Positions 1 through 11,500 of a stretch of DNA of 64,000 nucleotides are shown here, piece after piece. The stretch covers positions 9,264,417 through 9,328,416 of the forward strand of contig NC_080165.1 in the NCBI RefSeq assembly GCF_950295315.1, in the 5' to 3' direction. This DNA is from Erinaceus europaeus (Eukaryota > Chordata > Mammalia > Eulipotyphla > Erinaceidae). The stretch's first letter is position 1. Every line of letters begins with the position of its first letter. The position numbers and the translations under genes were made by a program. Below the pieces are notes generated by a model that searched no databases, was not told the DNA's origin, and saw only the letters and a list, made by a program, of their open reading frames with translations.

Positions 1-212
1 TGGCAGAAGAGGGAAAATGACTGAATTAATCTTTTTTTTTCATTCAGAGATATTTGGGAGAGGATTAAAGCTATGTAACATTTTGCTGCTAAGAGGTCTG
101 CTGAAACTATAAGATCAGTATTGTGTTGGTGAGACTAGTCACTTACCAGAAATAAAAGATATAGTCTGGAGTGTGACTGGTAGTAAAACAGTGAAATTAG
201 GAACCACTGAGA

Positions 213-412
213 TAGCTGGGTAGGGCACTGGGTAGGGCACCTGCCTCACCATGGAAGTAACACAAGTTTAAGGTCTCTGTAAAAATATGGGAATGCTACA
301 ATAGCTGTGTTGTGATGTTGATCCCTCTTTCCCTGTTGCTATTTTTCTGTCTGCCTCTAGCTGAGAAAGTTGGCCGAGAGAGGTGAAACTGTGAATGAAT
401 GAGTCCCTGTAG
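213..412 (+). mobile_element. Diverged tRNA-like SINE (possible)
   Basis: 'gatagctgggtagggcac...cctgcctcaccatgg' followed by a T/C-rich tract resembles another SINE type seen at 29490 and 37250. Weak. Confidence 0.4.
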
Positions 413-496
413 ATGACAAAAATAGTGAAATCAAGTGGTTCTTATTACAATAGTAAGAATAACTGTATTAGGCACAATCATAGTCAAGAATTCTTC

Positions 497-712
497 ACAA
501 GTAGAACCTGAACTGGAATTTGGTGTATTGCAACAAAACAAAAGACTCTGGGGTGGATGGTGGTGGGGAGAATACAGGTCCAAAAAGGATGACAGAGGAC
601 CTAGTGGGTGTTGTATTGTTATATGGAAAACTGGGAAATGTTATCTATGTACAAACTATTGTATTTACTGTCGAATGTAAAGCTTTAATTCCCCAATAAA
701 AAAAAAAGAAAA
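497..712 (+). mobile_element. L1 3' end fragment
   Basis: Matches the 38480-38735 copy: '...gtattgcaacaaaacaaaag', 'gagaatacaggtcc', 'ggaaaactgggaaatgtt', ending with 'ccaataaaaaaaaaag'. This is a 5'-truncated L1 3' UTR with an AATAAA and A-rich tail. Small open frames in it are spurious. Confidence 0.8.
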
Positions 713-799
713 AAAAGAATTCTTTTGGTGGAAAATACATCTTTAAATATATGTGGAGATGAGAAAGAAAAGAGAAGTGTAACTGACTTATTTATTATT

Positions 800-1004
800 T
801 ATTTTAAAATTAAAAAAAAATTATTTACTTATTATTGGATAGAGACAGAGAGAACTTGAGAGGGGTGGGGAGGTAGAGAGGGAGAGAGCTAGCTGTATCA
901 CTTGTGAAGCTTTCCTCCTGCAGGTGGGAACCAGAAACTTGAACCTGGGTCCTTGAATACTGTAGTGTGTTCCCTTAACCAGGTGCACCACCGCCTGGTG
1001 CCCC
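800..1004 (-). mobile_element. Type 2 SINE
   Basis: Reverse copy from 'attattggatagagacag' to 'ccaggtgcaccaccgcctgg'. The 1012 LTR adjoins its head. Confidence 0.85.
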
Positions 1005-1011
1005 GACACTT

Positions 1012-1481
1012 TGCTGGGCTAGCATGAGGGTGTTTCTTCCTGGGCACGTGCTCTCTGAGTTGGAGAGAACTTGACTGGAGCCAACCTGGGCTGCTGCTTA
1101 CTCAGTGACACGGGAGAGAGACCAGGAACTCATGATGGAGCAGGAACGCAATTTGTCTTTATTGATCAGAGACAACACTTTTATCTATTAGAACTGGAAG
1201 TGGCAAGCCAGAAAAGGAAATGGCTAGGAAAGGGGGTGGAGAAAAGAAAAGAGCGGCTAAGGTAGAAACTCCCTTAGTAACTGTTGCGAAGGTTTTAACT
1301 TAGTAACTGTTGTGAAGGTTTTAATTAATACCCTGCAGGCAGGGCAGGTCTCAAGGTAGAAATAAGATAGATAAAAGGAATGGGTGGGGAATCTTTCAGG
1401 CAAAACAATGATTATGTAAATAGACCATAGTGTCAGCAGTGGAGCAGAGGGGGGGGGGGATGGCTGGCTTAAGGCCCAACA
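1012..1481 (-). mobile_element. Solo ERV LTR, antisense, type shared with two others in the window
   Basis: About 470 bp with TG...CA ends (reads TGTTGGG... on the minus strand) and flanked by CACTT at 1007-1011 and 1482-1486. On the minus strand there is a TATA-like GATAAAAG (about 1181-1188) and a poly(A) signal AATAAA (about 1157-1163). The segment 'gagaccaggaactc' and the 'ggaagtggcaagccag' block are shared with the LTR at 45365. The U3 part carries a 26-bp tandem duplication (1274-1299, 1300-1325). It lies in the ADGRF4 5' intron. Probably class II (ERV2), by similarity to the 6-bp-TSD copies. No internal viral genes remain. Confidence 0.75.
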
Positions 1482-1899
1482 CACTTATTATTTATGACCA
1501 GCTGATGTATGTGCTGCACAAGATGCTTGTTTTATTCAGTGTTTGTCCAAACACTCTCTGGATAATGGAATTGAGAAGCACTTTCAGCTTAAACAACTTT
1601 CCAAGTTGATACAAGTGGATAGATGTCACAGAAAGATGTAAGCCTACAGCATTCCTTTTTCTGTAAATGGAGTCATCTACCAGGCTGTTCAAGTCACAAA
1701 TATGGCATGTCTTGACTCACAGCCAACTGGTCCCCCAACCCTGCTTAACATCTCAGTAGCTCTTAGCATCACTTTTTTTTTTTTTTTTCATTCCTCTACT
1801 GCAATCATAAAGCTATGCTTTCTGGGAATATTCCCTATTCGAGTCAATCCATGTTACTCATGGGCTAAATTAGATGGTCACTAGTGTTTTCTTTTTTTT

Positions 1900-2041
1900 T
1901 TTTTGAAGGTTTTTAATTCTCTTTATTGGATAGAGACAGCCAGAAATTGAGAGGGAAAGGGGGAGAGAGAGAAAGAGAGAGACAGAGAGAGACACCTGCA
2001 GTCCTGCTTCACCACTCGCGAAGCTTTCCCCATGAGGTGGG
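1900..2041 (-). mobile_element. Type 2 SINE, 5'-truncated, with TSD
   Basis: Flanked by TAGTGTTTTCTTTTTTTT (1882-1899 and 2042-2059). Ends inside the body at 'ccccatgaggtggg'. Confidence 0.85.
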
Positions 2042-2403
2042 TAGTGTTTTCTTTTTTTTGTTGATGATTTTGCTACTTATAATGACCTCCAGGCCCAACA
2101 CTCAAGAGGCATCAGACTTGACCATTGCTTTGCCTCTCGTCCTTATCTTCTGCCTTTCTCTACTTTCTTGGAGGCACCGAGTTTGCCCTTCTGAGTAAAC
2201 ATTCCCCTCTTCCTGGCATATGTTGTCCAATCTGCTTAAACATCAATTCCCTGATCTGCCAGCCTGGAAGGTCTTAGTCGTTGCTGAGGAGCTAGTTCAG
2301 TGTTACCTCTTCTGGAAAGAAATCCCCACCTCCTTAGAATTAGAGACCTTTAGCTAGATGTCATAGTGTGGGAATATTAATGACATTCTTTCTTTCTTTT
2401 TAG

Positions 2404-2555
2404 AGAAATGTCATGGAGCCTGCATTGCATCTTCCAATTGTAGCCTTTCCTGTGCTCGGCACTTTCATGGAAAAATAGAATTTACCTGTGATCAAAATAA
2501 ATGGAAAAAATCCACAGAAACATGTACAAGCCTTTCTGTGGAAACACTCTTTAAG
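2404..2555 (+). CDS. ADGRF4: ADGRF4 exon encoding Cys-rich N-terminal segment
   Basis: The exon is 152 nt, preceded by a pyrimidine tract and TAG (2401-2403) and followed by GTAATA. It begins with the last two bases of a Glu codon split by the intron, so the missing upstream exon must end one base into that codon. It encodes about 50 residues with six cysteines (starting E-K-C-H-G-A-C and ending near E-T-C-T-S-L-S-V-E) and a Trp. This spacing recalls a small disulfide-bonded extracellular module seen in subfamily F receptors. One NCS sequon is present. Confidence 0.93.
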
Positions 2556-5500
2556 GTAATACATTTGCATGTAACTGACTCCTAGAGTCAAATCCCCCAC
2601 CTGGTGGTAAAAGTGCTTTTAGCATTTTCTATTCATCATGACAGTATGTCTAAGATTTAGACTTAAGAAAATTGACAGAATTAGATTTTTTCCCCTTTCT
2701 TCTGCACCTCAATTCTCAAGAATCGTCTTCTCCCTACTCTATATCTTGCTCTCAAAAATTTATCTAAAAGGATGTGGGTGCCATTAACACAATTGTAAAT
2801 GCTTAGAGGTTGAAGGTCATCTGTAGGGAGTCGGGCGGTAGCTCAGTGGGTTAAGTGCACATGGCGCAAAGGGCAAGGATCCACGGAAGGATCCCGGTTC
2901 GAGCCCCCAGCTCAGTGAAGTAGGTCTGCAAGTGTCTATTTTTCTCTCCCCCTCTCTGTCTTCCCCTCCTCTCTCCATTTCTCTCTGTCCTATCCAACAA
3001 CGATGACATCAATAACAACAACAAGGGCAACAAAAGGGAATAAACAAATAAAAAGGTTCTCTGTAAAGATGAACTTGTATGTGTCTTACGGTAACCAATT
3101 AATCAACAAGATGTGTCTAGAGCAACATCCAATATGATATCTTTTTCCAAAGCTTTCAGTACTTGACAAGAGATGTGATCCAGAGGCAACAGAAATAAAA
3201 AGACAAAATCTTATTGTCTATGCTTTTACTTAGCTATCATTCCTTCTACCATAGTGCTAGCCCCATGGAAGCATCTAAATAACATCTTCATTATTAGCAC
3301 TTTTAGCAGAGGTCTTATAAAGGGTTTTCTCATGTAACATCTGTCACTTAACACCGATAATTAGATAGATATCCTAGCAACTATAGTGACATTCAGAACT
3401 GAATTTAATCAAGGAATTTATTTCCTCAATTTTTTTTTGAGAGTAAAGTTCTAAAGCCCTCTACATTAACAGACAGGAAATGAACCAATAACATCTAACT
3501 ACTGAATGCTAAATTTTTGAAATTATAGCTCTGCTTTAAATCTTTTAAACTCTCACAACAACAACAACAATAACAACAAAATCTATCCTTCTGAAATTCC
3601 ATGGAGTTCTGCTTTCAAAATGTTTAAAAATAGCTGGACAATTTCTGTTTCTAGAATGTCTCCACATTTCTGGAGAAACTGACTTGTCAAAATATTTGAG
3701 TTAAAAATTATGGCCATAAAAACAAATTCGAATGTGGTCAAGTGCATATATTACCATGTGCAAGGGTTCAAGCCCCTGGTCCCCACCTGCATTGGGGAAG
3801 CTTCATGAATGGCTGCAAGTTCTCTCGTTCTCTCTCTCTCTCTCTCTGTCCTCCCTTTATTTATTTCTCTGTTCTTATCTGATAAACAAATAAAAAAATG
3901 TTTAAAGGTTAGTATCCTATTTCTGGGAACTTCAGTGTTACCTTCTGCCTGTTTTTTTTTTTTGTCTCATCTTACCTTCTCCCTGCATTTTAGCACCCAA
4001 ACCACCTTTTTAGGACTACTTGACTTTTCTGTTTGTTTTCCCCAATATGGGTAGTTTGTGCCTCTAGCTACTAGCTCAGTTTTTCATATTTATTTGACAT
4101 ATGTTACCTGCTAAGAATTTTTGACTGAAACAATGTTTTTTTTTCTTTTTTTCCAAACACAAACAGGATTCAGATATTTCATCACGTGTTTCTGCAGCGG
4201 CAGCAGCTTCCATACCCCTACACATTCTTGACCTGCGAGCTCCAGAGACCAGCGTCAATGTAGTTGAGGGACTTCGCAAGAACTGTCCGCATGATTACTC
4301 CTGCATAGTTAACGTGGTGCAATCATCAGAGGTCACGTCTGGAAATATTGCGTTTATAGTGCAGCTACTAAGGAATATTTCTGAAGGCTTATCAGATAAT
4401 GTTACCCAAGAGAAGATGAAGGTACTCATTTCAATTTCCTTAGTAGGGTAGGGGCGGGGCAGTAGCACAGCAGGTTAAGCGCATGTGGCGCGAAGTGCAG
4501 GGACTGGCGCAAGAATCCTGGTTCGAGTCTCCGGCTACCCAGCAAGAGGTGAAGCAGGTCTGCAGGTGTCTATCTTTCTCTCCCCCCTCTCTGTCTTCTC
4601 TTCCTCTCTCAATTTCTCTGTCTTATCCAGCAACAGAAAAATGAGATAAATAAATAAATAAAAGGCCACAGGAGCAGTGGATTCATACTACTGGCACCGA
4701 GCCCCAGAGATAACGCTAGAGGCAAAAAAAAAAAGTAGGGTTCTTTTCATTCAAAATCTTGCATTTTACCAATTTCAAACATACTTTTCTAGACAAAGAG
4801 TTCATAATATCAACAGTCATACTACTAACCAAAAACATTTAATATCATTTTTTCATATTTATTTGTTAAAGTTTATGAAAATGTTATGGAATTAAATTTT
4901 TATGCAGATTTAATATTTTTAAGAAAATGCCATACAGTTGATGGTTGTAAGACTCTATCTAAAGTTTCCAAAATTTCATTCTGTAGAACATAACCATACT
5001 GATAAAGGATAACTTTTTTTTAAAATCTTCCCCTCCTCTAATTTCTCTCTTTCCTATCCAATAAAATGGTAAAAATGACCACCGGGAGCAGTGGATTTAT
5101 AGTGCTGGCACCAAGCTCCAGCGATAACCTCACCTCTTGTGATGTGACCCCCCTGCAGGTGGGGAGCCAGGGGCTCAAACAGGGATCCTTACACAGGTCC
5201 TTGTGCTTCTCACCAAGTGTAATTAACCCACTGCAATACTGCCTGGCCCCCCTTTTCCCATTTTGTTGCCCTTGTTGTGCTAAAAGGTTAACTTTTTAAA
5301 ATTTCCACTCAATCATTTTAAAGAGAGGCCTGCAGAAAGAAACATAAGGGAGAGAGAAGGGAGAAGGGAGATGGAGGGAGAGTGAGATGAAGAAGCAGAG
5401 TGCTGCTGGTGATACTGAGGATTGAACCTGGGACCTCTGGACCTCAGGCTTGTAAATCTTTAACATAACCTTATGGTATGCTATGTTCTTGGCCCATTTG

Positions 5501-8500
5501 CCAACATTTTTAATTGGTTTTGTTTTTAAAGGTAGATTCAGGAACTCTAGGTTAAGCAAAGTTAAGCAGAGTTCCTTATGACAAGACATCTTAGAGGTTT
5601 TTCCTTTTAAGTGATTTATTAAATTATGAGATAACAAGGGTATAAGTCCACACTGTTACCACCACCAGAGTTCTGGGTCACCATCCCCTCCATTGGCAAC
5701 TGCAGTAGTTCTCCCAAGGTCACAGATACAGACTGATTATTATTTTTATAACTGTCTATATTTAAATAAAATATACTTGCCCATTTTTCTCTGGTCCTAC
5801 CTTCTCTTCCTTTCTAAGTCACACCTACCCCTATTGCTACTTCTGAATGTGCTTCCTTTCTCCCCCAACCCTTTTCTCTTTGGGTCTTGATGAAATTGGA
5901 GTTCAGAGCCCTCTGGTCATCTTTTCCAAACATCTTTCCTCTGGATATATGAGTATGAGATTCTAATGAACAATTAATTTGAAGAGAAATATGGTAGATC
6001 AGATTCTATGATGTGATCTTTACAAGAGTTCAGGTTTTGGAAATCAACTTTGTATACTCATGTGTGAGTCTCTACTATACTATCAACTGTTCTTTATTTC
6101 AGAGCTATAGCAAAATGGCCAACCATATTCTCGACCCAGCAGCTATCTCAAACTGGGCTTTCATCCCTGACAAAAACGCCAGCTCTGATTTGTTGCACTC
6201 TGTGAATCTGTTTGCTAGACAACTCCACCTGGATAAAGAACCTGAGAGCTTTGTGGATGAACCCTTCATTCAGACCAAAGGGTTTCACCTCGACCACAAT
6301 ACCTCTGAAAAAATGTTCAATTTTTCCATGAATGTGAACAATACCCAAAAGGGTATCTTAGGAACAATAGAAATTCCCAGGCAAGAGCTCTGGAAGCTGT
6401 CATCAAACACAACCCGAGGTATCAGCATAGCATTTCCCACCTTAGGGAAGGTTCTGAAAGAGGTTCACCTGCAAAATACGAGCCTTCCTAAGTCGGTAAA
6501 CGGCCTGATCCTCTCAGTGATTTTGCCAGAAAGATTGCAGCAAGTCTTACTCACCTTTGAGAAGATCAATAAATCCCAGAATGTGAGGGCACTTTGTGTC
6601 GGCTGGCACTCCAAGAAGAGGAAATGGGAAGAGAATTCATGTAAAACAATGATGGACCACCGGGACAAGGTGAAATGCCAGTGTAACTACACAAGCGCAC
6701 TCATGTCTTTCTCCATCTTGATGTCTCCCAAATCAATAAATAACAAGATCCTGGACTACATCACCTGCATCGGGCTAAGCATTTCCATCCTTAGCTTGCT
6801 TTTTTGCCTGATTATTGAAGCCATAGTGTGGTCCCGGGTGGTTGTCACAGAGATATCATACATGCGTCATGTGTGTATTGTGAACATAGCCGTGTCGCTC
6901 CTGATTGCTAATGTGTTGTTCATCGTAGCTTCTATTTTTAAGAAAAAGGTTCAGGACAACTGGTGTGTTGCAGTCACATTTTTCACCCACTTCTTCTACC
7001 TCTCATTATTTTTCTGGATGTTCTTCAAAGCGCTCCTCATCATCTATGGAATACTGGTCATTTTTCGTAGGATGGTGAAGTCCCACATGATGGCTATTGG
7101 CTTTGCCACTGGCTACGGATGCCCACTGGTCATTGCTGTTACCACAATTGCTGTCACAGTCCCAGGAAGAGGCTATGTGAGAACCGATGCTTGTTGGCTT
7201 CAGTGGCACAATACCAAAGCCCTTCTAGCATTTGCTGTCCCAGCCCTGGTGATTGTAGCTGTGAATCTTTTTGTGGTTTTGGTTGTGGCTTTCAACACTC
7301 AGAGACCCTCTATTGGCAGTTCCAAGTCTCAGGATGTGACCATAATTATGAGGATCAGCAAGAATGTTGCCATCCTTACCCCACTGCTGGGACTGACTTG
7401 GGGGTTTGGAATAGTCACACTCATGGAAAACATACCCTTATCATGCCATATAATCTTTGCCCTGCTCAATGCTTTCCAGGTAAGTTCCAAGGGCAAATTA
7501 TTATTATTATTTTAATTTATTTAAAAAATGAGACATTAACAAAACCATAGGATAAGAGAGGTACATCTCCACACAATTCCCACCACCAGAACTCCGTATT
7601 CCATCCCCTCCCCTGATAGCTTTCCTTTTCTTTATACCCCTGGGAGTATGGACCCAAAGTCATTGTGGGCCTGTATTCTCCCCCACACTCATCCCAGAGT
7701 CTTTTATTTTGGTGCAATATGCCAATTCCAGTTCAGGTTCTACTTGTGTTTTCTTTTCTGATCTTGTTTTTCAATTTATGCTTGAGAGTGAGATCATCCC
7801 ATATTCATCCTTCTGTTTCTGACTTATTTCACTTAACATGAATTTTTCAAGGTGCATCCAAGATCAGCTGAAAGTGGTGAAGTCACCATTTTTTATAGCT
7901 GAGTAGTATTCCATTGTATATATACCACAACTTGCTCAGCCACTCATCTGTTGTTGGACATCTGGGTTGCTTCTAGGTTTTAGCTACTACAAATTGTGCT
8001 GCTAAGAACATATGTGTACACAGATATTTTGGGATGGATGTGCTGGTTTCCTTAGGATATATCCCCAGGGAGGAATTGCAGGATCATAGGGTAGGTACAT
8101 TTCTAGCCTTCTGAGAGTTCTCCACAGAGGTTGGACCATTTGACATTCCCACTAGCAGTGCAGGAGGTTCCTTTGGCCCCATAACCTCTGCAACATTTGC
8201 TGCTGTTACCTTTTCTGATGTATGACATTCTTACAGGAGTGAAGTGGCATCTCATTGTTGTCTTTATTTGCATTTCTCTAATAGTCAAAGACTGGAGCAT
8301 TTTTTCATGTGTTTCTTGGCCTTTTGGATCTCTTCTGTGGTGAATATTCTGTCCATGTCCTCTCCCTATTTTTGGATGGGGTTATTTGTTTTCTTGTTGC
8401 TGAGTTTGGCAAGCTCTTTATATATTCTGGTTATCAGCCTCTTGTCTAATGTATGGCATGTAAAGGTCTTCTCCCATTCTGTGAGGGGTCTCTTGGTTTG

Positions 8501-11500
8501 GGTAGTGGTTTCTTTTGCTGTGCAGAACCTTTGTAATTTAATGTAGTCCATAGGTTTTGTTTGGTTTAGTCTACTCTATAATTGGATTAGTTTCATTGAA
8601 GATGTCTTTAAATTTATGCGGAAAAGAGTGCTGACAATATTTTCCTCTAAGTATCTGATAGTTTGTGGTCTAACATCCAAGTTCTTGATCCACTTGGAAT
8701 TTACTTTTGTATTTGGTGAAATATAGTGGCTCAGTTTCATTATTATGTATGTTTCAACCCATTTTTTCCAACACCATTTGCTGAAGAGACTCTGCTTGCC
8801 CCATTTAGTAGTCTGGGCACCTTTGTCAAAGATTAGATGTCCATAGGTGTGGGGGCTTACTTCTGGGCTCTCAATTCTATTCCACTGGTTAGTGTGTCTA
8901 TTCATGTTCCAGTACCAAGCAGTTTTGATGACAATGGCCCTATAATACAATTTGAGATCTGGGAGTGTGGTGCCTCCAGTTCTGCTATTTCTTCTCAAGA
9001 TTGTTTTGGCAATTGTAGGTCTTTTCTGATTTCAGATAAACATTTGTAGCATTTGTTCTATTCTCCTAAAAATGTGTTTGGGATCTTGATGAGGATGTGT
9101 TCAATTTGTATATAGCTCTGGGTAGTATATTCATTTTGATGATGTTAATTCTTCCAACACATGGACATGGAATATCTTTCCACTTCTTTGTGTCTTTTTC
9201 TATTGCTTTGAGTAGTGACTCATAACTTTTACTATACAAGTCTTTCACTTCTTTTTAATTTTTTTTTCATTATTTTTATTTATTTATTGGTTAGAGACAG
9301 CCATAAATCAAGAGAGAGGGGGGGATAGAGAGGGAGAGAGACAGAGAGACACCTGCAACACTGGTTCACCACTTGTGACACTTTCCCCCTGCAGGTGGGG
9401 ACCGGGGACTTGAACCTGGGTCCTTGCACATGTCTTTTACTTCTTCAGTTAGGTTTTTTCTTAGATATTTTATTGTTTTTGTTGCTATAGTAAAAGGTAT
9501 TGATTTCTGGATTTCAACTTCTTCTAACTTAGTGTTTGCATAGAGGAATGCCAATGACTTGTGAATGTTAATTTTGTAGCCTGACAACTTACTCTATTGC
9601 CTGATGATTTCCAAAAGTTCCTTACTGGATTCTTTAGATTTTTTCTATGTATACTGTCATATCATCCGCAAACAGAGAGAGTTTGACTTCTTCTCTTGCA
9701 ATGTGTATGTCTTTAATTCCTTGCTCCTGCATGATTGCTATGGCAAGAACTTCCAACACTATGTTGAATTGTAATGGAGATACTGGGCATCCCTGTCTAG
9801 TACCTGATCTGAGGGGAAATGCTTCCAGTTTTTCACCATTGAGTATGATGTTGGCTGTAGGTTTGCTGTATATAGACTCCACTATCTTCAGGAATTTTCC
9901 ATCTATTCTAATTTTTTGTAGTCTTCTGATCATAAAGAGATGTTGTATTTTGTCAAAGGTTTTCTCTGCATCTATTGATATGGCCATGTGGTTTTTGGTC
10001 TTGCTTTCATTGATGTGGTGGATCACATTGATTGATTTATGTATATTAACCCAACCTTGCATCCCTGGGATAAACCACACCTAGTCATGATGAACAATTT
10101 TCTTAATATACTACTGTATCTGGTTGGCTAGAATTTTGTTCAATATTTTTGTATCTATGTTCATCAGAGATATTGGTCTGTAGTTTTCTTTTTTGGTTGT
10201 GTCCCTGTCTGCTTTTGGTACCAAACTGATATTGACTTCATAGAAGCTGGAAGGGAGTATTCCAGTGTCTTCAATATTCTGGAAGACTTTTAAAAGTAGA
10301 GGTTCTTTGAAGGTTTTGTAGAATTCATATGTAAAACCATCTGGTCCAGGACATTTATTTTTGGGAATTTTTTGATAACTGTTTCAATTTCATTAGCTGT
10401 GATAGGCCTGTTCATGTTATCTAGTTCCTCTTTATATAATTTTGGAAGTTTGCAGATATCTAGGAAATTATCTGTTTCTTCCAGGTTCTCTAGCTTGGTG
10501 GCATATAGTTGTACATAGAAGCTTCACATGACATGTTGAATTTCTGCAGTGTCTGTTGTGATATCTCCTCTTTCATTTATGATCTGATTTATTTGGGTTT
10601 TCTCCCTTCTTTTTTTTTTTTTTTTACTTGTGAGTCTGGCTAAAGGTATTGATTTTGTTCAGTCTTTCGAAGAACCAACATTTACTTTTGTTGATCTTTT
10701 GTATGGTTTTCTTATTTTCAATTTTATTGATTTCTGCCCTAACTTGGGTGATTTCTCTCCTTCTGGTTACTTTAGGGTTACTTTGTTCTTCTTCCAGGTC
10801 TTTAAGATGTGAAATCAGGCTGTTTATTTGTGCTTTTTCTTGTTTCCTAATGTGTGCTTATATGGCTATGAACGTCCCTCTCAGTACTGCCTTAGGTGTG
10901 TCCCAAATATTTTGACATCTTGTGTCTTCATTTTCATTTAACTCTCAAAACATTTTGATATATGCCTTTATTTTCTCTTTGACCCAGTAGTTATTAAGTG
11001 GCATATTGTTGAGCTTCCACATGTTGGGACTATTACTAATCTTTTGTTGATTGTTAGGTGTTAGTTTAATTCCACTGTGGTTTGAGAAGATGCTTGGGAT
11101 GATTTCAATGCTCTTGAATTTGTTGATGCTGTCTTTGTGGCCTAACATGTGGTCTATCCTTGAGAATGACCCATGTGGACTTGAGTAAAATGTATATTCC
11201 AGTTTCTTGGGATGAATGACTCTAAAAATGTCCAATAGTTCTAGTTTGTCTATCTTCTCATTTAGCTCCCTCATGTTTTTATTGACTTTATGCCTGGATG
11301 GTCTGTCAAGTTGAGAGAGTGGGGTGTTGAAGTCCCCTACTATTACTATGTTGTTGTTAATATATTGCTGTAGCTCTTTCAATAGATGTTTGATGTATTT
11401 AGATGGCTTCTCATTGGTTGCATAGATGTTAATAATTGTTAAGTCCTCTTGATTGACTGAGTCTCTGAGCATTAATTAGTGTCCATCCTTATCTTTTAAA

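Noticed and set aside
1..2403. First ADGRF4 exon with the signal peptide
   Set aside because: No frame with a start, hydrophobic stretch and a donor in the required phase was found. The interval is mostly L1, SINE and LTR sequence.
6013..6102. Upstream Met start for the long frame of the main ADGRF4 exon
   Set aside because: These 30 codons lie in the intron. The acceptor AG at 6101-6102 and homology to ADGRF4 place the exon start at 6103.
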